Shown here one piece after another: positions 22,005 through 32,491 of a DNA stretch of 64,000 nt. The DNA lies in assembly GCA_022478985.1 (NCBI GenBank), contig JAKSZP010006611.1, forward strand, positions 124,001 to 188,000, written 5' to 3'. A program made the translations under genes and the position numbers. Source of the DNA: Massospora cicadina (Eukaryota > Entomophthoromycota > Entomophthoromycetes > Entomophthorales > Entomophthoraceae). The number at the start of each line of letters is the position of its first letter. Within the stretch, counting starts at the first letter, position 1. The notes below the pieces were generated by a model. It was not told where the DNA came from and did no database searches. It saw only the letters and a program-made list of their open reading frames with translations.

Positions 22005-22960
22005 CAAATACATTTTTGTCAGTCTTGTGGGAGCCCCAAGAAGAGGTGGTGGCCCCAGGAGGGGAGGAATGGTACTACCATGTTTTGACAGTGGTGATGG
22101 TGAGTTTCTCATTCATATTTGTGATAAGAGAGGTGGTTCAAGTATTTGGCACAAGTCCTGTGAAGGTGAAGGAAAGCCATGGAGTAAATAAATCTCCAAA
22201 AGGTCGGGCGGCGTTGCTCATGGAAGCTTTGGAGAAGATTTACCAAGTGGTGTCACAGATTTATTTTCAGGCACGGTTTGCTCAAGCAACAGGAGGGTAG
22301 ACCCCTTTATCACTGCAGATTGCAAAAATTGTGGAGGCACTACCATTGGACCTGGCAGGGTAGGTGCAAGAACTGATTGAGGAGCAAGGTCACCTTTCTA
22401 GGATCCATGGATGAGTGTGTCAATTGGATTGACTGGGCTGCTTGTCCAGATGAGGCATAGGACGAGGTGTGGTTGACTTTGCTGACAGTGAGTCAGGAGT
22501 GAAGATCAGTTTAAAAATGTGGGATAAATTTCTGCCCTTAGGCAAAAGCATCACAAGTATTGGATTTGTAATCATCGCGGATGTTTTAACAGTGGCTGCA
22601 ATCTGATATGTTGGCCGCTATGGTGGCTGCTAAAGTTCAGAGTATGTTGTCTGAAGAAATCGCGCTTGTGGTACAGGTTGAGAAAAAATTGGCTTTGGCG
22701 CAAAACTGGCGGGAGAATTATATGTCTCTGGGAAGGGGCCAGTCACCTGCAGTGGCTTGTAGAGGTCAAGGAGGTTGGCAGGGATCACCCAGGAATTTTG
22801 GAAATATCCATGGAAGGTTCTGCCGGGGAAACGTTGGGTGTCAGGGAGAACAGGAGGACAAGAACCTGGGAAGAGTAATAGTCCCAGACCTACCTTAACT
22901 GCAACTTTGCAATCTGAAAATGCTTTTACCATTAAATCTACTTCTTTGATTTATCCTCGG
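22005..22960 (+). pseudogene. Gy4 gag remains
   Basis: WYYHVLTVVMVSFSFIFVIREV (22,070-22,137; 22 codons, shown here as WYYHVLTV...FVIREV) is a hydrophobic helix aligned with Gy1's N-terminal segment. PLSLQIAKIVEALPLDLAG (about 22,301-22,355) is the capsid motif shared with Gy1 (PVSLQIAQIV-ALP). Further parts (22,608-22,760) resemble the Ala/Gln-rich capsid end. Stops and frame changes are frequent. No CCHC knuckle is visible. Confidence 0.65.
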
Positions 22961-23460
22961 CTATTTATTCTAGTGTAGTTATATTTGCAAGGTCAGATGG
23001 AGAAGGTTTTGGACCTGGTAGATACAGGGGCTGAGTAAAACTCTTGGAATTCGCCCTAGCAGAATGTTTGAATTTGGGAATGAAGAAGGGTCCTGAGATG
23101 GTGTTTGCCAATGTTCAAGGAAGGCTACCTCATGGCGTTTGGTGCCTTGGGTAGTTGTTTGGAAGAACCAATTTTGGTTCATAGAGAGCTTCAGTGCAAT
23201 CAGAAACCTGGCCCATCCTGTGGTATTAGGGATGCGATGGTGGCATCAGTTCCAGCTTCAGGTGGATCTGCCGCCTAATACAATTACTTTAAATCTGCTG
23301 ATAGGGGGATGTGATGGAAGATGGAGGTTGGGAGTGATGTTCCGAGTAAACGCAGAAATATGGGCGGAATGCAGGAGGTAGAGTTACAGGCCAAATATAG
23401 CAACTTTGTGGGTGTATTTGGTCCTATTGGGAACTCATTTTTTTCCTACTGGTTCTATTT
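22961..23460 (+). pseudogene. Gy4 aspartic protease remains
   Basis: LDLVDTGAE (catalytic Asp at 23,021) is followed by an in-frame TAA. NLAHPVVLGMRWWHQFQLQ (about 23,204-23,260) is the matching C-terminal motif to Gy1's NLPHPIILGMEWWHKY. The two lie in different frames, so at least one indel separates them. Confidence 0.72.
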
Positions 23461-24290
23461 CATTTTTAATTTCATTTCAAGGAAGGGTTGGAGCTTTTCC
23501 AGGGGTGTCCAGTATACCCTCTTAACCAACAAGCAAAAGAAGCTTTGGAGAGCCATGTGAAATCAATGTTATACAAAGGTTTGATCGAGCCTTCTAAGTT
23601 GCCAGTAGTGCTTCCTGTATTACTAGTGCCAAAAGCAAGTGGCGAACTACGCCCATGCATGGATTTCTGACATCTGAACATGATCACTGAGCATAATCCA
23701 TATATATGATGCCTTTGTTGGAGGATAATCTTCCAATGGTTACTGGATGCACCATTTTGTAAAGTTAGACCTTGTTGATGCATTATATCAGGTACCAGTG
23801 AGACTGGAACATCATAAACACCACATTTAAGTGTCACTTGTAGGTGTATCAATATCGCGTGATGCTGTTCAGTCTTAGAAATGCCCTGGCATTATTTCAG
23901 AGAATGATTAATCATGTCCTTGGAGGAATAATCAATCAATGCTGTGCCACCTATATGGATGATAGCTTGGTGTTTTCATGGTCCCAATAGGATCATGTCT
24001 GAGATGTCTGTTAAGTTCTGGGGGCAATTGGCTGGATGGGTCTAATATTGAAACCTTCCAAGTGTGAATTTAATTAAAGTTTGGTGACGTTTCTAGGCAA
24101 TGTGGTTTTCCAGAATAGCTTGGGAGTATGTCCAGATAAACTGCATGTGGTACGAGCATGGAAGGCCCCTATTGATCAAATGGGGGTGTGGAGTTTTTAG
24201 GGAACATTGAACATCCTACGTCAGTTTGTGAAAATCTATCCCAAATGGCCTTACCTCTCACGCATCTAACGCAGGATGTTCCATTCATGT
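23461..24290 (+). pseudogene. Gy4 reverse transcriptase remains
   Basis: GCPVYPLNQQAKEALESHVK, IEPSKLPVVLPVLLVPKASG and ELRPCMDF (23,500-23,670) match the RT N-terminus almost residue for residue with Gy1. YMDD survives at 23,952-23,963 (ATYMDDSLVFS). The thumb reads SFLGNVVF-like near 24,090. TGA at 23,668 and several frameshifts inactivate it. Confidence 0.82.
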
Positions 24291-24760
24291 GGGGAATAAA
24301 AGAGGAACAGGCTTTCGAATTATAAAAGGATAAGTTACTTAACATGCCTGTCTTGGCCCATCTGGATCCTGGGAGGCCGTTCGTGGTATAAACTGATGCT
24401 TCAAATTACGCCGTAGGTGTGGTTTTACTACAGGAGGGGGAAGAAGAGCTTGAACACCCATGTGTTATTTTAGCTGTAAATTGATCCTCACCAAGACTAA
24501 TTATCTGATATAAGATAAGGAAATGCTGGTGGTGATGGCGGCCTTACAGGAATGGAAGCACCACCTGCTCTATTCCTGATACCTTTTTGTTATTTAAAAA
24601 CCATAAAGCGTTAGAATATTATTGTGCACACAGGAAAATGAACCAGCGGAAAGCCAGATGGCATGTGGAGCTAGTCCAATATAACTTCCAGGTAGGATAC
24701 AGGACAGGTTCATCAAATGTCCTAGCAGACTGGTTGAGTTGAGACAAAGGCTTAGCATAT
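24291..24760 (+). pseudogene. Gy4 RNase H remains
   Basis: TDASNYAVGVVLLQEG (about 24,390-24,440) holds the first catalytic Asp. HHLLYS near 24,560 and MNQRKARWHVELVQYNFQVGY (24,640-24,702) are the conserved C-terminal motifs seen in Gy1. TAA and TGA stops occur before TDAS and in between. Confidence 0.75.
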
Positions 24761-26080
24761 AAGAAGGAGGAATTGGAGGAGTTTAATACAGCCACAATGT
24801 TTCAACTGGACCAATTTGCAATGATTGAGGTTGAGGGAAGTGAGTTGTGGGGAGGAAGTCTGCTGGAAGCAAATAAAATTAAAACTTAGCCAGCGACTGA
24901 AGACTGAGATGAAGGAGGGATGGCTGCACAAGCGCCATATGGCCTTCATGAAGAGGCGTGGGGTGTTATACCACAATTCTCGCGTATGGGTGCCCAACTC
25001 ATCGTTACAATGGGCGGTAATTCAGATCTATCATGATCATCCATTGGTAGGTCATCTAGGAGCGGAGAAGACAGTGAAGTTGATGCAACAGGACTATTTG
25101 TGGCTGGGCCTGCGTAGGGATGTCTGGAAGTATGTGAGTGAGTTTTTGGTATGTGCAAAATTGAAACCCTCAAGGGAACCTCCATTGGGTAAGTTAAAAC
25201 CACTGCAGATACCATGTGCAATATGGAGTTCAATTAGCATCAATTTCATAATAGGTCTTCTGAAGGCGCAGGGGAAGGATGCAGTTTTGGTGATCATGGA
25301 TTGACTAACAAAATACGCCAAGTTTTTCCCATGCACAGGAAGTTTTTTGGCAAAGGACGCACTAAGGATCTTCATTTATGAAGTGTTCTCCTGGCATGGA
25401 TTACCTGAGGAAATTATTTTGGACTATGGTCCACAATTTGTCACAAAATTCTGGTCGAGTTTGCTGGGGAATTTGTAAATCAGGCCTGGTCAGTCCTCGG
25501 TGTATCATCCCCAATCTGCTAGACAGACGGTGGGGTGAATCATATACTTGAGCAGTATATCCGGTGTTACATCTCTAATTGGTAAGATGACTGGGTTCCG
25601 TTGGTTTACATGGCCCAGTTTGCTTATAACAATTATTGTCAATTGTCAGTGGGAATGACTCCATTTTTCATAAATCATGGTCTAAATCCCAGATCAAATG
25701 GGGTATCCATGGGCGGAGTGTGTCAGGGGGTGGATGAGATGGCGCATACCATGGTGGATATTTGGGAGAAGCTATGAGGAAATTTGGAGTGGGCAGTGGC
25801 TTGGCAGAAGCAACAGGCAGATCAACAAAGAGCGCCAGATCCAGCATTGAGCCTGGGGACTGGGTACTGGTGGTGGCTAAGAACTATGCTGTTCTGGTTA
25901 ATAGTCATAATCTGGGACCAAAGTTTTTGGGCCATACCAGATCATCCAAGCCATTATTTGGGTTACTTTTGAATTAAGATTTCCAATAGGTTCTAGGGCC
26001 CATCCAGTGATTCATGCTTCCCAGTTATAGGCGTTCAAAGGAATAGGCCCAGATCGTCTAGGACCATTATACCCTAGGGA
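24761..26080 (+). pseudogene. Gy4 integrase remains
   Basis: IYHDHPLVGHLGAEKTVKLM (25,029-25,088) and FLVCAKLK (about 25,144) are the HHCC domain, with the first Cys apparently lost. SISINFIIGLLKAQGKDAV (25,231-25,290) is the first DDE block with Asp changed to Asn. ILDYGPQFVTKFW (about 25,415) keeps the second Asp. The Glu block (QTERVN in relatives) is damaged near 25,530 by an indel. The C-terminus ends near 25,975 with PGDWVLVVAKNYAVL. The damage indicates an inactive copy. Confidence 0.78.
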
Positions 26081-26082
26081 AG

Positions 26083-26260
26083 GGGATGTTCCAGAATATG
26101 AGGTGGAACAGATATTGGGTGTGATATGGGTGAGGGACTGACAATAACTGCTAGTGAAATGGAAAGGTTATCTGGTAAAGGAGGTGATGTGGCAGATGAA
26201 GGAAGGCTGCATGTGATGCCCAGGGAAGGTCCATGAGTTTTGGGCCTCACAGGGGGGTGA
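26083..26260 (+). pseudogene. Gy4 chromodomain and polypurine tract
   Basis: EYEVEQILGVIWVRD, LLVKWKGYLVKEVMW and GKVHEFWAS (about 26,095-26,250) are a chromodomain aligned with Gy1's (EYEVEEILES, LIKWVGY, KVEEFW). A TGA and a TAA interrupt it. The purine tract ACAGGGGGGTGA (26,249-26,260) follows directly, before the 3' LTR. Confidence 0.8.
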
Positions 26261-26910
26261 TTTAATGGATCAGGTTGAACCTTATCTGTACATTGCCTTG
26301 GATCAGGTGGCATTCAATATGAATATTGCTTTAATATAAAGGGCCTCAAACTCATGGAAGAAGGAGTTAGTGAAATTTGGCATACTGAAACCAAAACACA
26401 TCTGAGAAAATATGATTTTGGGCTTACACACGGCGTGGATGATGATCTGGTGGGATGTGGAGTCTTCACGAGCAATTTGCTGGATGGTTTTCAAGAGAGC
26501 CTAGCATAGGAGGGAGCTTACACAATACTAGCAGAGTGCTATTTATTAAGCGATGTTTTGGCCCTGAATGGCTAGTTGTGTCTTCTAGGGAAAAAAACCA
26601 GAAAATTAAATAAAAATCACTTTCTAAAATAAAAATTATAATAAGTTATAGTTTTGGATTGAAGTTATGAGCTCAACCAGTGAGCTTGGTGTAGCGTTGG
26701 CGTCATTCTTGGTCCTTTCCTGGATTGAGACCCTGCTGGTATTGATGTGCAGCATCGTAGAGACAGTGGTGCAGTAATACGTGGCAATGATGAGGCATAG
26801 CAGAAGGGTTTGGGGATGGGCTTTGGCAGGCTTGTCCTTAGTATGTTTAGTGATGTGGCTTTTACTTCCCAAGTCCTTCATGGCATATTGGCGCGAACCC
26901 GCCCATTACA
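26261..26910 (+). repeat. Gy4 3' LTR (650 bp) with promoter
   Basis: Begins TTTAATGGATCAGG, two transitions or transversions away from TGTAACGGATCAGG in the solo LTR at 32,023. Ends ATTACA. A TTTATTA box at 26,542 lies 32 nt before AGTTGTGTCT (26,574), the predicted RNA start that pairs with the primer site at 21,995. Confidence 0.85.
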
Positions 26911-26915
26911 TAAGG

Positions 26916-28795
26916 TAAGTCAAGAAGAAATAATTCCAATTGATGACAATGTTATGGCCTCTTAAAAGTTCACCGCCTAAATCCCTTTAAAATGTGCAAA
27001 TTTTTATTATAATATTTAAGTATTATTTCCAATCCATTCCTCATTTTGCATATACATCAAAGCCCTTATTTTACTTGTAAAAAAAGGAGATTTTTTTGTG
27101 GAAAGAAGATCAGCAGTTGTCCTTCACCCTATTATGAGTTGCTCTGAAGCATTCCTTGTTATTATACACCCCAAATTTGACAAACCGTTTTTAACTTTTA
27201 TTAATGCTAGTGATTTTGCTATAGTAGGTATACTGCCCATCACAGTGAAAATTTAGTGGGCCATACCATTGCATATTACAAAAAAACTTTATCTAAAGCT
27301 GAACTCAGTTTCAGTATAACAGAACAAAAACGTTTGAAAGCTTCAATGGAATCAAACACTTCTGACCCCATATATACAGAACCCACTTCACTATAGTTAG
27401 TGTATATGCCTCATTGCAATGGCTCCAAAAGAGAAAAATATCCTTATGCGCACTTGGCTCATTGGGAGATGAAACTTCCAATTTACGTTATCACTATCAT
27501 CCATTACCTAGGACCAATATATCATAATGCATATTGTTTGTATAGGTTAACTATACTAACTATTTCATCTTGAAGAATATTAGTTTTACGATCTCCTGAG
27601 ACAACATTACCTTTGGAATGATGAGTACCTCACAAACCAAAATGAGCCATAAGAAAGGCTGACAAACACCCAAATCCAGGATAATGACCTCTTTAAACTG
27701 ATATAAGTATAAAGGTACCTAATGTCTGACCCCCTTCATGAATAGATGTTAATTTAAAAAGACATTTGAAAGTCAGCCATAAAGAGAATTCAAGAAACCT
27801 ATTAATGGCTTAACACTCAATGCTATCAGGAGGGTATGCTCCCCTCAATTTAAAATTTATTAGAGTCTTTCCTAGTGTGTAAAAGTCAATAGGGCCCTAC
27901 TCCTCAACCCCAACATCCGGTGTTTCCTCGCTGTGGACCCTTTCATATGGTTTTTATCAATGTTGTGGGTACTCTACCTCCAGCACCAATGGCTATCAAT
28001 TCCTCATACTGGACATCAATTATTTAACAAAGAAGATTAAAGTTATTTTCCTTTCCTCAGCTTTGGCAAAAGCTACCGCCTCATATTTATATAATCTTAT
28101 CATCGCATAACATGGGTGTCCTCACATAATCTCTCTAATGATGGACAAAACTTTTGGTCGTTGATAGTGAAAATATGTTTTGAGTTAATGGGTCAACTCA
28201 AGTGCTCTTCACCTCTTGACATCCTGCAACCAAAGGAACGGTTGAGTGAGTGAATGCTACACTAACCTAACTCCTTTTGAAAATGACCTTGACTGACATG
28301 TGACATTGGCCACAGTACTTACCAAGTACAACTCTAGCCTACCAGATTTTTCCTAGTGTATAGAAAGTATCTTCATTTCAATCCTTGTATGGAATAAATC
28401 CTAAATTGCTCTTCAAAGTACAAACTATGTTAGACCAAGCCTTCCTCAAAGCCCTTAAAGTTACCATCTGAGTTACAACTAGTAAAATCATTTGACTTTA
28501 AGCTCTAACTTCTGAGAATTTATTTTCTAATACCTCCAGAGACAAGTCGGTCTAACAATAGACATGACCCCATTAATACTTTCAAGCTGGGTGATTTGGT
28601 CTTCTTTTACCATCATTGACCATGTGGAAGAGACACCAAATTAGATCTAACTGGTCTAGACCCTACAAAGACTTTAATAGACAGGGAAATAAATTGTATT
28701 GCAAAGTCACCCAAGAGGCGGTGATAAATTTTGTATATAGTCAATATTTATGGTTCTTTACCACCCTACCTTACGCCAAGGTCTGGAAGGGGCGT
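26916..28795 (+). pseudogene. Gy3 pol, second part (RNase H and integrase)
   Basis: Continues the RT interrupted at 21,346. RNase H: AFLVIIHPKFDKPFLTFINAS (27,150-27,212; TDAS changed to NAS), KKLYLKLNSVS near 27,290 and SLQWLQKRK near 27,415. Integrase: a first block at about 27,950-27,990 (FINVVGTLPPA for MDFIxGLPPS, Asp to Asn), then NSYxSS-like sequence near 28,330, and FKLGDLVFFYHH near 28,581-28,616, the GPY/F region entry. No chromodomain. GTCTGGAAGGGGCG (28,781-28,794) is a likely polypurine tract before the 3' LTR. Confidence 0.7.
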
Positions 28796-29277
28796 TTTAG
28801 GGATTCCAGCCCAAACTGAAAGTTAAAAAACACTAAAACGGTATTTGAACCTAATCTAAAGGATTAGTTTATATCCCTATTGAGGATAACTCTCATTTTA
28901 TACTTAGGCACCATTAATGTTAGAATTTAAATAAAGTCTAGACAATCAAATTCACTACTACAAACAAGTAATAAGGTGCTGCAGGAAACATTAATAGAAA
29001 ATCATTATAGATCTTGGCTTAAAAACGCCTAGTGATCTTCCCAATAATTAAACCTGACTCCTCTAAATTTGGGTTTATCAAATAAATTGGATTACGTTAT
29101 TTCTACATCATTTTAGTTGCTACTATTATTATAAAAATTCTTATGGATATTCACATTTAAGTATCTTTTATTCTTAATTGTCAAGTTAGTTTTTAAAAGT
29201 GAAATTAAATCCTTGTGCTAGGAATTTGATTGCCCTTTTTTCCCAGATGGTTGAATTTCATCCCCTACGTCCTGACA
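28796..29277 (+). repeat. Gy3 3' LTR (about 482 bp)
   Basis: Aligned to 16,834-17,323. Ends CGTCCTGACA. GCACC follows as the right target duplication. Confidence 0.72.
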
Positions 29278-29282
29278 GCACC

Positions 29283-30430
29283 AACCCCCTTACTGAAGAG
29301 TGTAGTTCAGCCAAGGTTTCAAACCATCCATGGTGGGCACTTAGGGAGACTTAATCTTGTAGCGGAATTTCATCCCAAAGTGAGTTAACCCTTTTTAGCT
29401 ATGTGTCCTAGTTGGACACCAAGTAGTTATTTGCTATAATTTTTAATTTTACCTGTCCTACATGAACTTCAAACTATTACAATCACAGGAGGCTAGGGTC
29501 CAGGTTGAACTGTCATCCATGGCGACCAAGTGTCCAAGAGTTACAGGAGGCCTGGGGACCCAGGTAATCCAGGGCTTGCAGGGGGCTCAGCCTCACAAGG
29601 CATCCCTGGTGGATAAGAGAAAAGAGCATATCGCTGAGTACCTTATATCATAAACTAATTCATAGATGTAACATAGGTAATCTTCCACAGAGTCTCTAAA
29701 GGTCTCAAAATTATGGTTTATACCTATGGTACTAGCCCTAATCTGATGTGAAGGATGATTTCCAGATTGCTAACCTAATTGGATAGTTTATAATGGATGA
29801 AATATAATATATCTTTGTTGAGTTGAATTGACAATGCTTGTAAATTCATTGATGAATTTCCAATTCTCCAGATTGCACTTTGGTTCTCATTGCTAAAGTG
29901 GTAAGCATTTTGGCAAAACTGAATTATCTGAGTGTGCATAGTTTTTTGATAGCTGGAGGTGCCAGGGTGATTTCTAGTGGTAGAATCCGGATTTTGCAAC
30001 AGATGGTACATGGTGGGATAGAAAAAATGACGCAGGTAGCACTTGATTGACTGGCTCCTCCCTTTTCACCATTGTAAGTAAAACTTGAACTTGGACCTAT
30101 CATTTGGGTCAGTTCATCAATAGCACATATTTTATTTTCTCTTCCACCCAGGAAAAAGTCCATGGTTATGAAGGTTGTAGGGGATCAATAAAAATCCAAG
30201 GCTTGTAGTTGGTAGTATTCCATATAAAGGGTGGAGAGGTGCCCCTCCATAGACGCTGGTAATAGATGATAGGATGCAACAGGTTCTCCTACATGTGCGT
30301 TAACCAACCACTCATTGAGGCTGGCAGTTTCATGATAGGAAAAGGTGTCTGATGCCAAGTCATTATGGTTCATTGCAGATGGTGAGATTTCCGAGGACTC
30401 AAGTGGGCCTGGCAGGGAGCACCAGAAATT
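29283..30430 (-). pseudogene. Gy2 leader and gag 5' part, with collagen-like segment
   Basis: Read on the minus strand from Gy2's 5' LTR edge (30,430). The leader has TCTGGTGCTCCCTG, a candidate tRNA-type primer site. Minus ORFs of 62, 79 and 78 codons (30,185-30,373; 29,924-30,163; 29,775-30,011) have no recognised domain. Near 29,500-29,610 the frame gives PGMP and PGLPGSPG, the counterpart of Gy3's collagen-like run. The block at 29,300-29,362 is an inverted copy of 18,432-18,480 in Gy3 (AAGT-TCCCTAAG-GCCCACCA core). That match places both about 1.1 kb from their LTRs. Confidence 0.55.
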
Positions 30431-30776
30431 TTTTAGGACATGGGGAATTAATTATGACCACCCAGGAAAGTTTGATCAACTAAAGACCCTGATGTAGGGC
30501 TTTTGTATTTTAGGTAAATCTAATTACAAATAATGGTAAAGGCTCATTATTTAACAATATCCTTACAATTTTATTATATATAGTAGCCACCAGAAAAATT
30601 GAAAAAAATCAGTAGATTGAAATTTTCAGGGAACGATATTTAGAGAAAATCAAGTACTAAAACTTTTTTGGGAAATACCCAGAGCTTCCATACAAGATCT
30701 ATATTGATTAACTCTTTGGTTTTTCTGTATGTTCTTATAGCCTTTCAAAGGAATAATGTTTGATTGTTTAGATCAG
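30431..30776 (-). repeat. Gy2 5' LTR, inner part
   Basis: Matches 11,682-12,0xx up to GATCAG, where Gy5's LTR starts. The rest of the LTR resumes at 47,099. Confidence 0.7.
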
Positions 30777-32491
30777 TGTAAAATTTATGAGTTTACTGCA
30801 CAGGTTTAAAGCGTGCTAAGTTTTGTTAATGATAGTGGATGTGGGCGCAGTGATAATTGTATGAAACAATGATTTAGTTGAGTTCTCTAAAGGCAACATT
30901 ATTAAACTCGCTCAGGTTTTCTTCTAGAGACAGGTACTGGCAACCCTCCTTCTTGTTCACTTAAAGGCACATTCAGACAAGGGAAACAAACCCTTCAACT
31001 CTTTCACAAGAGTACTCTAGAAACACTTGGACAAGGAAAAACTATTCCTTCAATATAATCACAAGAAATGGTACAAGACATTTGGTTAAGATAAAACTAT
31101 CTCTTTAACTCTAATCCCAAGACACAATAAAAATTGAATAACTATCTAAATGTATTTCCTAAGTGATTAGATTATTTAAAAAATATACAAGGGGTACAAA
31201 TAGGAACATAGCGATCTGCTCTTCCATTGGCACTCTAATGGTTACAGCATCTATTGATGAAAGATTCAACTCTAGAGAGTTAGCTAAAATGATTAATATA
31301 TCATCCACCTAATCAAAGTTTAAATACTATGTTTTGAACCCTCCTGTGTTAGATTCCAGAATGGCGTGTCATAGCTGTAACAGGCGGGTTCAAGCCAATA
31401 CACAATGAATAAATTGGGCAGTAAAAGCCATGTTACTGACCATACTAGGGATATGCCTGCAGAAGCCCACCCTTAAACATGACTGCTATGCCTCATCATT
31501 GCCGCATATCCTCGCACCACTGTACCCATGACGCTGCACATCAACAGCAAGGTCTGGTACCAGGAAAGGGCCAAGAATGACGCCAACGCCACACCAAGCT
31601 CGCTGGTTGAGCTCATACTTCTGATCCAAACTTCTTGATAATTTTATTAAATATTATCTTCTTATTAGCAAGCAAATTTCCTTTTATTCGATTTTCCATT
31701 TTTTGTAGAAGATAACTGCCCTTCAGGGCCACAACATCCACCAATAAATAGTGCCATGATAGTATGGAATAAGCGCCTCCTCAGTTAAGCTCTTCTGAGA
31801 ACTGTCCAACACATTGTTTGCAAAGTTTCACATCCCACTGGATCACCATCCATGCCATGCATAAGCCTGACGTTGTTCCGCGGATGCAATTTGGGTTTGG
31901 GATGTTGAATTTCCCAGCTATAACCTCCCTGAGTTTGATTCTCTTTGGATCAGGGCCACGCTCAGATCGAATGCCACCTGATCCAAAACAATGTATGGAT
32001 CAGATGCCTCCTGATCCGTTACAATAGCGCTTTATCCAACCCCAAAGAATAACCTTATGAAGCTAGCAACCTGCTTAGGTAATGGGACAATTTTCTTCAA
32101 ATATAGATTGCATGACTTCAGTCTAACCTGCAAGTTACTTTTAATAAAAGAATCATCAACGCTTTAGCAACTTCTAAAACACCCTGTAAATTGGTAACAA
32201 ACCCAATTGATCTGGCGTAAGATAGTTAATTATCATTAAGCATACCAACAATTGAATCCATATAAACATTGTAAGCGATAATCTCCAGAAAAACATTAAT
32301 TATCTGTCATAATCAAATAAAGCAAAATACTATATTATATAGGGAAATAAATCCAAACAATACTTATTAGTAATAACTAAAACATCTACTATAGATTTTC
32401 TCATTATAAAGCAAACCCCAGCGGAAAAAACAGATATGTATTTATATTCTGTTAAAGCTGGATTTTGTGAGCATTTCAAAACTTCATCACA
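30777..32491 (-). repeat. Gy5 3' LTR, split by solo LTR A
   Basis: Blocks 30,777-31,375 and 32,029-32,491 align in order with 46,057-47,093 (e.g. GCTAGCAACCTGCTTAGG, TAATGGGACAATTT, AACAAACCCAATTGATC). The interruption is exactly the solo LTR plus one 5-bp duplication. Confidence 0.82.
31376..32023 (-). mobile_element. Solo LTR A (Gy4 family), 648 bp
   Basis: Reads TGTAAC...GTTACA in both orientations. On the minus strand it matches Gy4's LTR (TGTAACGGATCAGG start; GAGCTCAACCAGCGAGC, GGCATTCGATC). It is flanked by a perfect 5-bp duplication ATAGC (31,371-31,375 and 32,024-32,028). No internal sequence is present, so it is the product of LTR-LTR recombination. It still carries AGTTATCTTCT at the promoter position. 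Confidence 0.9.

Larger units (their letters stand above)
21347..26910 (+). mobile_element. Gy4: chromodomain Ty3/gypsy element nested in Gy3
   Basis: LTRs at 21,347-21,992 and 26,261-26,910, about 650 bp each. Flanks are TAAGA (21,342-21,346) and TAAGG (26,911-26,915). Internal order is primer site, gag, protease, RT, RNase H, integrase, chromodomain, polypurine tract. It interrupts Gy3's RT at FLGHK; Gy3's RNase H resumes after it. It is related to Gy1 in gag N-terminus, LTR ends, promoter and primer site, but it is A+T-richer and heavily broken, so it is older or a different subfamily. The solo LTR at 31,376-32,023 belongs to the same family. Confidence 0.85.
16834..29277 (+). mobile_element. 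Gy3: + strand Ty3/gypsy element inserted in Gy2, itself carrying Gy4
   Basis: LTRs at 16,834-17,323 and 28,796-29,277 align along their length (for example CAAGTAATGAGGTGCTGC / CAAGTAATAAGGTGCTGC and TTGGATTACGTT). Flanks are GCTCC (16,829-16,833) and GCACC (29,278-29,282), a one-mismatch target duplication. The internal part is 17,324-21,346 plus 26,916-28,795, about 5.9 kb. No chromodomain is visible. It belongs to the same broad family as Gy2: LTR ends, leader and gag features correspond, in opposite orientation. Confidence 0.78.
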
